Part shown: positions 41,406-49,570 of the stretch, one piece after another
How positions within the stretch are numbered: position 1 is the stretch's first letter
Layout: each line of letters starts with the position of its first letter
From: Mycobacterium sp. URHB0044
GTDB lineage: Bacteria; Actinomycetota; Actinomycetes; Mycobacteriales; Mycobacteriaceae
Direction of reading: 5' to 3'
DNA length: 64,000 nucleotides
NCBI RefSeq assembly: GCF_000620625.1
Contig: NZ_JIAW01000014.1
Span: forward strand, 162,000-225,999
Notes under the pieces: model-generated
What the model saw: the letters and a program-made list of their open reading frames with translations, nothing else
Databases searched by the model: none
Told to the model about the DNA's origin: nothing
Translations under genes and position numbers: made by a program

Positions 41406-42677
41406 TCAACCCCGCTGTGCGGCCGCGGCGGCCTTGCCGACTGCCACGTCCAAGCGGTCCAGCACCTCGTCGCAGAGCTCGCGGCTCAGTAGGAGACCCG
41501 GTTTGAACTGCAGCACACGGGGATCCAGTGTCGAGAAGATCGCCCACACGCCGTTCTCGTACAGCTCGCGCATGACGAACTTGGCGCCCTCCGGATGGTC
41601 GAACTCCAACCCGATGACGACGCCGTTCTGCCGGATGCCGACGAACCAGTCGGGATGATCGGCCCGGATGCGGGCCAGCCCTTCGGCGAAGACCGCGGTA
41701 ATGTCGTGCACCGACGACCGAACCTCCGGTCGGCTGGTGATCTCCAGCGTCTTGATGGCCGCGACGCAACCGAGCTCGGCACCGCCGAACGTCGAGATGT
41801 GGGCGAAGCCGTCCTGGTCGAGCCACTGCGCGGCGCGGTCACTCAGCATCGCGGCGGTGATCGGGTACATGCCACCGGACAGACCCTTGCCCGCGACCAT
41901 GATGTCCGGCTCAATTCCATGCTTGGTGATGCCCCACATCTCTCCGGTGCGCATCAGGCCGGTCTGTACCTCGTCGGCGATGTACAGGGCGTCGTGACGC
42001 TCCGTCAGCTCCTTGACCGCCTCGAGGTAACCCGGTGGGGGAAGCGGGAATCCGTACGTGGCGGGGATGGTCTCCATGATGACCGCGGCGACGTCGCCTC
42101 CAGACAGGGCCCGCTCCATGGCGTCGACGTCACCGAACCGCACCTGAACGAACTCGTCGGGCCGGTCGGAGAGGAACAGCTTCGAGAACCGGTCGTCACC
42201 CGTGGCGACGGCCAGGCCGGTGTGACCGTGGTAGGCCTTGATGATCGAGACGATCTTGCGGCGCTGGGTGGCGTGCCTGGCACTCTTGAGCGCGATGTCG
42301 ATCGCCTCGCCGCCGCCGGATCCGAAGGCCACCTTCGTGATCGACGCCGGGGCCGAGTCGACCAGGCGCTGCGCCAGTGCCGTGCGGGCGACCGACGGGA
42401 AGTGGTGGTTGCCGATGTCGAAGTGCTGCATGCCGTCGATCAGCGCCTGCATGATCTCGGGATTGCGGTGGCCGAGGTTGTACGTGCCGCCGTTGAGGTG
42501 CATATCGATGAGCCGTCGGCCGCTCATGTCCCAGAGGAAGTAGCCCTCCCTGCGGTCGATGACGAGGTCGACGCCGGCGTCGGTCCAGAACTGCGTCTTG
42601 TCGGGATTCCAGTACTTCTTGGCCTGTTCCAGTACCTGGGCCTTGGACTCGAACGAGAATGTGCCGTAGTCGTACAA
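41406..42677 (-). CDS. Class III aminotransferase-fold PLP enzyme, candidate amino-alcohol-phosphate phospholyase
   Basis: A 423-residue PLP enzyme: phosphate-binding GSGGGEA (119-125), AYHGHTG (148-154), Asp235 in IADEVQTG, and Schiff-base Lys264 in VAGKGLSGG. The same fold serves omega-aminotransferases and phosphoethanolamine-type phospholyases. Next to an amino-alcohol kinase, the phospholyase role (1-amino-2-propanol phosphate to propionaldehyde, ammonia and phosphate) is the more economical reading, but a transaminase is not excluded. The start is TTG (MYDYGTF) after GGGAG. It is the first gene of the minus-strand operon, divergent from the permease. Confidence 0.78.
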   Translation of the reverse strand: MYDYGTFSFESKAQVLEQAKKYWNPDKTQFWTDAGVDLVIDRREGYFLWDMSGRRLIDMHLNGGTYNLGHRNPEIMQALIDGMQHFDIGNHHFPSVARTALAQRLVDSAPASITKVAFGSGGGEAIDIALKSARHATQRRKIVSIIKAYHGHTGLAVATGDDRFSKLFLSDRPDEFVQVRFGDVDAMERALSGGDVAAVIMETIPATYGFPLPPPGYLEAVKELTERHDALYIADEVQTGLMRTGEMWGITKHGIEPDIMVAGKGLSGGMYPITAAMLSDRAAQWLDQDGFAHISTFGGAELGCVAAIKTLEITSRPEVRSSVHDITAVFAEGLARIRADHPDWFVGIRQNGVVIGLEFDHPEGAKFVMRELYENGVWAIFSTLDPRVLQFKPGLLLSRELCDEVLDRLDVAVGKAAAAAQRG

Positions 42678-42736
42678 CGGGGCTCCCTGCCTGAGACGGG
42701 CCTCTCTTCACCTGGCCACCGGGTACTCACCCTAAA

Positions 42737-42749
42737 AAGGTACGACCAA
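42737..42749. promoter_or_regulatory. Candidate GntR operator, divergent promoter site 1
   Basis: AAGG-TACGA-CCAA, followed by TTCT, matches the autoregulatory site at 39594 at 15 of 16 bases over the shared core. It lies 60 bases upstream of the aminotransferase-fold start and 135 bases upstream of the permease start. Confidence 0.6.
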
Positions 42750-42785
42750 TTCTGTCAATGGACGCCCAAAAGGTTGCGCAGGTCA

Positions 42786-42800
42786 ATTGGCAGTGCCAAT
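42786..42800. promoter_or_regulatory. Candidate GntR operator, divergent promoter site 2 (15-bp perfect palindrome)
   Basis: ATTGGCA-G-TGCCAAT is a perfect 15-bp palindrome that again fits TTGG-N5-CCAA. It lies 84 bases upstream of the permease ATG, on the permease side of the 206-base divergent region. Confidence 0.62.
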
Positions 42801-42883
42801 ATACGAAAGTTCGTTGTGGCCCAGACCACACAGGGCCCGTCCACGGCGGGCCCCGAATCCCTGGCTGGAAGGTATCTCCGCAG

Positions 42884-44419
42884 ATGACCGATCAAGCTGT
42901 TTCACCACCAGAGAGCTCCAAGCAGAACGTCCAGCACCTCAAACGCAACGCCATCGGCACCATCGCCGTCATCTTCATGGCGGTGGCCACGGCGGCCCCC
43001 ATCACGGCAATGGTCGGCAACGTGCCGATCGCGGTCGGTTTCGGAAACGGTTCGCACGCGCCTGCCGGTTACATCGTCGCCACCGTCGTGCTTGGGCTGT
43101 TCGCGATCGGCTACGCAACCATGGCCAAGCACATCACCGCGACCGGCGCGTTCTACGGCTACATCTCCCACGGACTGGGCCGCGTCGTGGGCTTCGGCAG
43201 CGGTGTGATCATCACGATGGCCTACGTCGTGTTCGAGGGTTCGTTGATCGGCATCTTCAGCTACTTCTTCCGGGATTTCGCCGCGACGGTGTTCTCCATC
43301 GACGTGCCCTGGCTGGTGCCCGCGATCCTGATGCTCGTGTTGAACTGCATCCTGACGTACTTCGACGTGAACCTCGCCGCGAAGGTGCTCGGCGTCTTCC
43401 TGGTGACCGAGATCGCCATGCTGTCGCTGGGCGCCCTGTCGGTGCTGTTCAAGGGCGGCGGTCCTGACGGCTTCGCGGTGGCCGAGACGCTCAATCCCGT
43501 CGGCGCGTTCACTCCAGCGGCAGGCATCGCCGGTGCGAGCGCAGGGATCGGGCTCTTCTTCGCATTCTGGTCGTGGGTCGGCTTCGAGTCGACGGCGATG
43601 TACGGCGAGGAATCCAAGGATCCGAAGCGGATCATCCCGCGCGCCACCATGATCAGCGTGCTCGGTGTCGGCATCTTCTACGTCTTCATCTCGTGGATGG
43701 CAATCGCGGGCACGGGACCGCAGAAGTCCGTTGAGCTGGCGCAGGATTCGGCGACAGCAGGCAACATCTTCTTCGATCCGGTGCAGAGCACCTACGGAGA
43801 CTGGGCCATCACCCTGTTCAAGCTGCTGCTGGTGACGGGGTCGTTCGCGTGCGGCATGGCGTTCCACAACTGCGCGTCGCGCTACCTGTACGCGATGGGC
43901 AGGGAGGGCCTGTCCGTCGGTCTGCAGAAGACGCTCGGCGCGACCCACCACAAGCACGGCTCGCCCTACATCGCGTCGTTCGTCCAGACCGGCATCACGC
44001 TGGTGTTGATCCTGGCGTTCTTCGCCGCGGGCATGGACCCCTACGTCCACCTCTACGGGTTGCTGGCGATCCTGGGCACCATGGCGATTCTGATCGTGCA
44101 GTCGCTCTGTGCGTTTGCGGTGATCGCCTACTTCCACTTCCACAAGAACCACCCGTCCAGTGCGCACTGGTTCAAGACGTTCCTCGCTCCGCTGCTCGGC
44201 GGCATCGGCATGCTCTACGTGGTGTACTTGCTGTGGGTGCACAAGGACACCGCGGCCGGCGCAGCATCGGGCACACTGCTGTTCAAGCTGACACCGTGGA
44301 TCGTGGTGGGGCTCTTCGTACTCGGGGCCGCGATGGCGCTGTACTTCAAGCTCCGTGATCCTCGCCGCTACGACCTGATCGGCCGGGTCATGTACGAGGA
44401 CGCCGAGGTTCGCGATTAG
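42884..44419 (+). CDS. APC-superfamily amine / amino-acid permease
   Basis: A 511-residue membrane transporter with about 12 hydrophobic helices. The N-terminal IGTIAVIFMAVATAAPITAM carries the unwound substrate-binding helix of APC carriers, and FAFWSWVGFESTAMYGEESK matches the conserved helix 6 region. It probably imports the amino alcohol or amine used by this cluster (inference). The ATG at 42884 follows GGAAGG at a rather long spacing. The stop is 14 bases from the dehydratase GTG, with AGGAGGAGG in between, so the transporter and dehydratase genes form one operon. Confidence 0.85.
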   Translation: MTDQAVSPPESSKQNVQHLKRNAIGTIAVIFMAVATAAPITAMVGNVPIAVGFGNGSHAPAGYIVATVVLGLFAIGYATMAKHITATGAFYGYISHGLGRVVGFGSGVIITMAYVVFEGSLIGIFSYFFRDFAATVFSIDVPWLVPAILMLVLNCILTYFDVNLAAKVLGVFLVTEIAMLSLGALSVLFKGGGPDGFAVAETLNPVGAFTPAAGIAGASAGIGLFFAFWSWVGFESTAMYGEESKDPKRIIPRATMISVLGVGIFYVFISWMAIAGTGPQKSVELAQDSATAGNIFFDPVQSTYGDWAITLFKLLLVTGSFACGMAFHNCASRYLYAMGREGLSVGLQKTLGATHHKHGSPYIASFVQTGITLVLILAFFAAGMDPYVHLYGLLAILGTMAILIVQSLCAFAVIAYFHFHKNHPSSAHWFKTFLAPLLGGIGMLYVVYLLWVHKDTAAGAASGTLLFKLTPWIVVGLFVLGAAMALYFKLRDPRRYDLIGRVMYEDAEVRD

Positions 44420-44433
44420 GAGGAGGCTCGCCG

Positions 44434-46671
44434 GTGGATGAGCTGGGGCGATTCCGCGTCCTCGACGCCAAACCGGTCAACCTCGACGGCTTCAGCGTCG
44501 CCAACCCCGACCTGGGGTTGGTCGCGATGCACAGCCCCTACGACCCCTCCCCGTCGCTGATCATTCGCGACGGGGAGGTCACAGAGCTCGACGGCAAGGC
44601 GGTCGACGACTTCGACGTGATCGACGAGTTCATCGCCCGTTACGGGCTGGATCTCGACGTCGCGCAGGAGGCCATGGCCCTCGACGACGCGGCGCTGGCG
44701 CGGATGACCGTCGACGTCAACGTGTCTCGCGCGGACGTCGTGCGCTTGATCGGTGGGGTGACGCCGGCGAAGCTGGCCCGCGTCGTCGCGCTGCTGACCC
44801 CCGTCGAGATGCAGATGGCGATGACGAAGATGCGGGCCAGGCGGACGCCGAGCAATCAGGCGCACGTGACGAACCAGCTCGACGATCCGCTGCTCATCGC
44901 GGCCGACGCCGCCAGCGCCGTGGCCTACGGATTTCGCGAGGTCGAGACGACGGTCCCGGTGCTTGGCGACGCGCCGTCCAACGCGGTGGCGCTGCTCATC
45001 GGCAGCCAGGTCGGCATTCCCGGGGCGATGGCGCAGTGCTCCATCGAGGAGGCGCTGGAGCTGCGGCTGGGCCTGCGCGGGTTGACCAGTTATGCCGAGA
45101 CGATCTCCATCTACGGCACCGAGCAGGTGTTCGTCGACGGCGACGACACGCCGTTCTCGAAGGCGATCCTCACCTCCGCGTACGCCTCCCGGGGCCTGAA
45201 GATGCGGGTGACCAGTGGCGGCGGCGCCGAGGTGCTCATGGGGGCGGCCGAGAAGTGCTCCATCCTGTACCTGGAATCCCGCTGCGTCGCGCTCGCACGG
45301 GCACTGGGGTCACAGGGCGTGCAAAACGGTGGCATCGACGGCGTCGGGGTGGTGGCCTCGGTACCGGACGGCATGAAGGAACTGCTCGCCGAGAACCTGA
45401 TGGTCATGCTGCGCGACCTCGAATCCTGCGCAGGCAACGACAATCTCATCTCCGAATCGGACATCCGGCGCAGCGCGCACACCCTGCCCGTGCTGCTGGC
45501 AGGCGCCGACTTCGTCTTCTCCGGCTTCGGCTCGATCCCGCGTTACGACAACGCGTTTGCGCTGTCGAACTTCAACTCCGACGACATGGACGACTTCCTC
45601 GTGCTGCAGCGGGACTGGGGAGTCGACGGCGGCCTGCGCACCGTCTCGGCCGAACACCTCGCCCGAGTGCGACGCCGGGCCGCCACCGCGGTCCGCGCCG
45701 TGTACCGGGACCTCGGCCTCGCCGAATTCGGTGACGACCGGATCGATGCGGTGGTGGTGGCCAACGGATCCCGCGATCTCCCACCCGGCGACCCGAAGGC
45801 CGTGGCCGAGGCGGCCACCGCGATCGAGGCCAAGCAGCTGACCGTCTTCGACGTCATCGCCTCCCTGAAACGGACCGGCTTCGACAAGGAGGCGGAAGCC
45901 ATCATGCGGTTGACCCGCGAGCGTCTGCGCGGCGATCAGCTCCAGACGTCGGCGATCTTCGACGAGAACTTCCGGGTGCTGTCGAAGATCACCGACCCCA
46001 ACGACTATGCGGGCCCGGGCACCGGGTACGCCATGACCGACGAACGTCGCGCCGAGATCGACGACATCCGGCAGGCGCGCACCGCGGCGGAGTTGACCGC
46101 CGATCAGGCACAGCACGCCGCGCACCTGACGATGACCGAGATCGAGGAGGCCCGCCAGGGCAGTGATCCCCGCGAGGTGTGCATTGGGCTGTCCCCTGCG
46201 CTGGGCCGCACGGTGTGGCTGACGCTGTGCGGGCTCACCGTCGGCGAGGCGCTGCGCCAGATCTCCGCCGGACTCGAGGAAGAAGGATGCGTCCCGCGCC
46301 TGGTACGGGTCCGCTCCACCATCGACGTCGGACTGATCGGACTGACCGCCGCCCGGCTGTCCGGGTCGGGCATCGGAATCGGGCTGCAGGGCAAGGGAAC
46401 CGCGCTGATCCATCGTCGCGATCTCGCGCCGCTGGCGAACCTGGAACTGTTCAGCGTGGCGCCCCTGCTGACCGCGCAGATGTACCGCGAGCTTGGCAAG
46501 AACGGGGCCAGGCACGCCAAGGGAATGGCTCCGGTGCCGATCTTCACCGGCGGTACCGACGAGTCGATCTCGGCGCGGTACCACGCCCGCGCCGTGGCGC
46601 TCGTCGCGCTCGAACGAGAAGCCTGTGAGCCAGGGCAGCCGCCCGTCACGGTGGCGGTGACGCGGACATGA
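44434..46671 (+). CDS. B12-dependent diol/glycerol dehydratase, large and medium subunits fused
   Basis: A 745-residue fusion. Residues 1 to about 545 match the large subunit (PduC). The active-site residues are all present one position later than in the Klebsiella enzyme: His144 (QAHVTN), Glu171, Glu222 (YAETIS), Gln297, Asp336 (GNDN) and Ser363. After a linker (about 545-578), residues 580-745 match the medium subunit (PduD), with VCIGLSPALGRT, LSGSGIGIG, IHRRDL and LELFSVAPLLTA. It converts 1,2-propanediol to propionaldehyde (or glycerol to 3-hydroxypropionaldehyde) with adenosylcobalamin. No encapsulation peptide is evident on the medium part. The GTG follows AGGAGG, and the stop overlaps the small-subunit start (ATGA). 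Confidence 0.92.
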   Translation: MDELGRFRVLDAKPVNLDGFSVANPDLGLVAMHSPYDPSPSLIIRDGEVTELDGKAVDDFDVIDEFIARYGLDLDVAQEAMALDDAALARMTVDVNVSRADVVRLIGGVTPAKLARVVALLTPVEMQMAMTKMRARRTPSNQAHVTNQLDDPLLIAADAASAVAYGFREVETTVPVLGDAPSNAVALLIGSQVGIPGAMAQCSIEEALELRLGLRGLTSYAETISIYGTEQVFVDGDDTPFSKAILTSAYASRGLKMRVTSGGGAEVLMGAAEKCSILYLESRCVALARALGSQGVQNGGIDGVGVVASVPDGMKELLAENLMVMLRDLESCAGNDNLISESDIRRSAHTLPVLLAGADFVFSGFGSIPRYDNAFALSNFNSDDMDDFLVLQRDWGVDGGLRTVSAEHLARVRRRAATAVRAVYRDLGLAEFGDDRIDAVVVANGSRDLPPGDPKAVAEAATAIEAKQLTVFDVIASLKRTGFDKEAEAIMRLTRERLRGDQLQTSAIFDENFRVLSKITDPNDYAGPGTGYAMTDERRAEIDDIRQARTAAELTADQAQHAAHLTMTEIEEARQGSDPREVCIGLSPALGRTVWLTLCGLTVGEALRQISAGLEEEGCVPRLVRVRSTIDVGLIGLTAARLSGSGIGIGLQGKGTALIHRRDLAPLANLELFSVAPLLTAQMYRELGKNGARHAKGMAPVPIFTGGTDESISARYHARAVALVALEREACEPGQPPVTVAVTRT

Positions 46672-47003
46672 CCGACGAGAAGTTCACGGTCGAGGCTGCA
46701 CTGGACGGCAAACTGCGGCTGTCGGATCTTCGGATGAATCCGGCGACGCTGGCGCACCAGGCCGTCGTCGCCGAGGAGGGCGGCAATCCACAACTCGCCG
46801 AGAACCTCTTGCGCGCAGCCGAACTCGCCACCATCGACGACGAAGACGTGATGAACCTCTACGAAGCGCTGCGCCCGCACCGCTCGACCGCCGACGAACT
46901 GGAGGCGCTGCGGGTCTCGCTGGAGACGCGTGGCGCCGCCCGGTGCGCGGAACTCGTGCGTCAAGCTGCCGTCGTCTACGCCCGGCGCGGTCTGTTGCGG
47001 TGA
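46668..47003 (+). CDS. Diol dehydratase small subunit
   Basis: A 111-residue PduE-type subunit, shorter than enterobacterial versions (about 170) because the N-terminal extension that acts as a microcompartment targeting sequence is missing. The conserved helices LRMNPATLAHQAVVAEEGGNPQLAENLLRAAELATI and IDDEDVMNLYEALRPHRST are clear in outline. The ATG overlaps the upstream stop by four bases, and the TGA overlaps the reactivase GTG. The missing extension fits the absence of shell genes. Confidence 0.88.
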   Translation: MTDEKFTVEAALDGKLRLSDLRMNPATLAHQAVVAEEGGNPQLAENLLRAAELATIDDEDVMNLYEALRPHRSTADELEALRVSLETRGAARCAELVRQAAVVYARRGLLR

Positions 47004-48721
47004 CGGTCGTGGCGGGCGTGGTTGCCGGGGTGGACGTCGGCAACCACACCACCGAGATCGTGCTGGCCCGGGTCGGTGCGGGAACACCCGAGCCGCTCGG
47101 CCATGGACACGCACCGACGCGGGGGCGCAAGGGTTCTCGCGAATCACTGGAAGGTGCGGCGGCGCTGCTGCGCAAGATGGAGGTCGACTCGGGAGTGAGC
47201 GCCGACGTGCTTCTGCTGTCGGCGTTGCGACCGGTGGACACGTCGACGGCTCCCATCCCGCCCCCGTCGTCGCCCAGATCACCGGTGCGCAGCCTGCGCA
47301 AGCCCGACGCCAGCACCCCCGCGGGCACGGGGTCCGGCGTGGGTAGGCACGTACCGCTGGCTGGCCTGGCCGGTGCCGTCGCCGACGGTCCGGTGATCGT
47401 CTCCGTCGATGCCGTCACCGATTTCGAGGTGGCAGCACAGCAGATTTCGGCGGCCGCGAGCCGCGGCTGGCGCATCGTGGGCGTGCTCGCCGCGCAGGAC
47501 GACGCGGTGCTGATCCGCAACCGGATCGCGATCGACGTACCGGTGGTCGACGAGGTCGACCTCGACGGGCTCGAACCGGGCGCCGTGGTCGCGGTGGAGG
47601 TGGTCGCCGAAGGCCGCGCCTACCGTGCGTTGGCCGATCCGATCGCGCTCTGTGCCGCACTGGAACTCGGGCACGACCAGATCCGGGCGGTCGCCGAGTT
47701 CACCCGCGAGCTGGCGGACTCTCCTGCGATCGCGGTGACACCCCGTACCGGGCCGCCCGATCCGCCCGCAGTCGACGACGATTACGTCGACTGCACCGTC
47801 GACGGCCGCGTGGTCCGGTACACGCCCGCGCAGGCGCACGCCGTCCTGAGGCTGGAACCGCCCGGCAACGTCGTGGCGGTTCGATTGCACTCAGTCCCAA
47901 CGGCGGTCGATGGCATCGCCGTCGACGACGCCTTCTTCACCAACCTGGCGTCGATCGACAACGGTGCATGGTTGCGGCGTGGCGTCGCCGACGCGCACGG
48001 CACCGTCGTCGCCCTCCTCGCCGCCGATCACGTCGCCGACGCGGCAGCGACCCTGCAGGAGCTGACCGGCCGCCCGACGCGGACGATCGCCACCGAACCG
48101 GAGGCAGCGGCCGTCGGCGCCCGTACCACACCGGGGCTGCCACCAGGCTCGGTGGTATGCGACATCGGCGGCGGCACAATCGATCTCGTCGGCGACCACT
48201 GCGCGGTGACCGCAGCCGGAGCGGGGGAGGCGATCACCACGGCGGTGGCCCGCGTGCTGGGCATCCCGCGTGCACTCGCGGAGCGGGTGAAGCGGACACC
48301 GGCGCTGCGGGTGGAGGGTCCACACGTCGCGCACGAAGAGGACGGACGCCGGTTGTTCCTGGACAGCCCGGCACCGGCCGACGCGATCGGCCGGTTGTGC
48401 ACGCGCGGAAGTGCCGGCCTGGTGCCGTTCTCGTACAAGCTGGCCGCGGAGGAGTGGCGCAGCCTGCGCCTGGCGATCAAGCAGGAGACGGTGGCGGCGA
48501 ACATCGCCCGCGCTTTGTTGGCGTTCGACGGGGCGCCGACCGCTCTCGTCCTGGCCGGGGGAGGGGCGCTCGACGACGAACTGCTCCGCACCGTCGGAGA
48601 GTCGCTGCGCTCGATTCCCGTCGTCGTCGGGCGCGCGAACGTCGACGGCGTGCACGGCCCCCGGTTCGCGGTCGCATCCGGTCTGGTTCACCTCTACGCG
48701 GCCCGTCACACCGGCGACTGA
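47000..48721 (+). CDS. Diol dehydratase-reactivating ATPase, large subunit
   Basis: A 573-residue DdrA/PduG-type protein with an actin-like ATPase fold: GVDVGNHTTE near the N-terminus is the first phosphate loop, VVCDIGGGTIDLV the second, and ALVLAGGGALDDELL the adenosine motif. It releases damaged cobalamin from inactivated dehydratase. It is slightly shorter than PduG (about 610). No gene for the small reactivating subunit (PduH/DdrB, about 125 residues) follows, so either the large subunit acts alone or the partner is elsewhere. The GTG overlaps the preceding stop. Confidence 0.88.
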   Translation: MTVVAGVVAGVDVGNHTTEIVLARVGAGTPEPLGHGHAPTRGRKGSRESLEGAAALLRKMEVDSGVSADVLLLSALRPVDTSTAPIPPPSSPRSPVRSLRKPDASTPAGTGSGVGRHVPLAGLAGAVADGPVIVSVDAVTDFEVAAQQISAAASRGWRIVGVLAAQDDAVLIRNRIAIDVPVVDEVDLDGLEPGAVVAVEVVAEGRAYRALADPIALCAALELGHDQIRAVAEFTRELADSPAIAVTPRTGPPDPPAVDDDYVDCTVDGRVVRYTPAQAHAVLRLEPPGNVVAVRLHSVPTAVDGIAVDDAFFTNLASIDNGAWLRRGVADAHGTVVALLAADHVADAAATLQELTGRPTRTIATEPEAAAVGARTTPGLPPGSVVCDIGGGTIDLVGDHCAVTAAGAGEAITTAVARVLGIPRALAERVKRTPALRVEGPHVAHEEDGRRLFLDSPAPADAIGRLCTRGSAGLVPFSYKLAAEEWRSLRLAIKQETVAANIARALLAFDGAPTALVLAGGGALDDELLRTVGESLRSIPVVVGRANVDGVHGPRFAVASGLVHLYAARHTGD

Positions 48722-48727
48722 CGGCAG

Positions 48728-48752
48728 GGTTAATTTTCCGAGGAGGGGGTAG
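48728..48752 (+). promoter_or_regulatory. SigF-like promoter before the small membrane proteins
   Basis: GGTTA (48728-48732) and GGGTAG (48747-48752) are separated by 14 bases, just after the reactivase stop and about 80 bases before the next start. The spacing is at the short end for SigF. Confidence 0.4.
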
Positions 48753-48834
48753 GCCCCGGTATGCGAGGAGCGGAGCCGTGGACCAAGCCCGCTGCGCTTC
48801 GCCGGCTCTGATCCTCCACGTTGAGGAGGTCATG

Positions 48835-49044
48835 ATGCAGGTTCTCAATCGGCTAGTCGGTGTGGTGCTCGGAATCCTCGGTGCGGTGCTCGGCGTGGTC
48901 CTTGGCGTAGTCGCGGCATTGGTGTGGCTCGTCGGAGCCGTGCTGTGCGTGACGGTCATTCTGATTCCGCTCGGTATCCCGGTCATCAAACTCGGGTCTC
49001 GGCTGTTCAGCCTCGCCGGCGACATGATGCACATCGGGGGCTGA
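48835..49044 (+). CDS. Small single-helix membrane protein, paralogue 1
   Basis: A 69-residue protein made almost entirely of a long hydrophobic segment (VVLGILGAVLGVVLGVVAAL) and a shared motif CVTVILIPLGIPVIKLG. GGAGG stands five bases before the ATG at 48835; an ATG three bases earlier would be too close. It is unrelated in sequence to microcompartment shell proteins. It is a tandem paralogue of the next gene, one base away, and both stand between the dehydratase operon and the gas-vesicle cluster. Confidence 0.7.
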   Translation: MQVLNRLVGVVLGILGAVLGVVLGVVAALVWLVGAVLCVTVILIPLGIPVIKLGSRLFSLAGDMMHIGG

Positions 49045-49045
49045 G

Positions 49046-49381
49046 ATGAGGCTCTTGCGAGGGCTGCTCGGCGCGCTGCTGTGGATCGTCGCGGCGCTTC
49101 TCGGTCTCGTGGGCTTCGTACTGTGCGTGACGGTCATTCTGCTGCCGGTAGGTATTCCGTTGTTGGCGGTCGCAAGACGGCTGCTGACGCGCGCGGTACA
49201 GCTGATGTTGCCGCGTGCTCTGGCGCATCCGGTCGACGAGGTGACGAAGACGGCGAAGAAGAAGGGCCACGAGGCGAAAGCCGTCAGTTCGAGCACGGCC
49301 GATGACATCGGCAAGTCCTTCGGTGACATCGGTAAGAAGGCGCGAAAGGTCGCACGCAAGCAACGCAAGCGGGTGGCTTGA
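49046..49381 (+). CDS. Small membrane protein with basic tail, paralogue 2
   Basis: A 111-residue protein whose first 50 residues repeat the pattern of the preceding gene (LRGLLGALLWIVAALLGLVG, then CVTVILLPVGIPLLAVARRL). It adds a 55-residue soluble tail rich in Lys (VTKTAKKKGHEAKAV, KKARKVARKQRKRVA) that could touch nucleic acid or acidic partners such as the acidic repeat protein encoded next. The function is unknown. The start is ATG at 49046. Confidence 0.7.
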   Translation: MRLLRGLLGALLWIVAALLGLVGFVLCVTVILLPVGIPLLAVARRLLTRAVQLMLPRALAHPVDEVTKTAKKKGHEAKAVSSSTADDIGKSFGDIGKKARKVARKQRKRVA

Positions 49382-49478
49382 GCTGAGCGCCCGGATTCTG
49401 GCGAATATTGACGACTCCGGTAGTCGCCTGTTTGACGGCTTAAGTAGCTAGGCGAAGCGGAGTTCAACGATAGGGCGA

Positions 49479-49494
49479 TGTGATCGCGATCACA
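49479..49494. promoter_or_regulatory. CRP-type binding site
   Basis: TGTGA-TCGCGA-TCACA is a perfect 16-bp palindrome and an exact match to the CRP/FNR-family pattern TGTGA-N6-TCACA used by mycobacterial Crp (Rv3676 type). It lies about 92 bases upstream of the SigF-like -35 element and 205 bases upstream of the first gene of the cluster. Confidence 0.75.
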
Positions 49495-49570
49495 GGCAGC
49501 TTGCAGCAACCCCGGGCAGTTTGCAATTACTGACGGCTGCGCAGAAACGCATTTCTACCTGCAGATTCGT

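Noticed and set aside
42902..44242. Long minus-strand open frame opposite the APC permease
   Set aside because: The His/Asp/Arg-rich sequence is the antisense of hydrophobic codons; there is no start context or family resemblance.
45310..46584. Long minus-strand open frame opposite the diol dehydratase
   Set aside because: Antisense shadow; the sense strand encodes an unmistakable dehydratase with all active-site residues.
48835..49381. Small membrane paralogues considered as microcompartment shell proteins
   Set aside because: They are hydrophobic helices with a basic tail, without the alpha/beta BMC fold or its sequence motifs.
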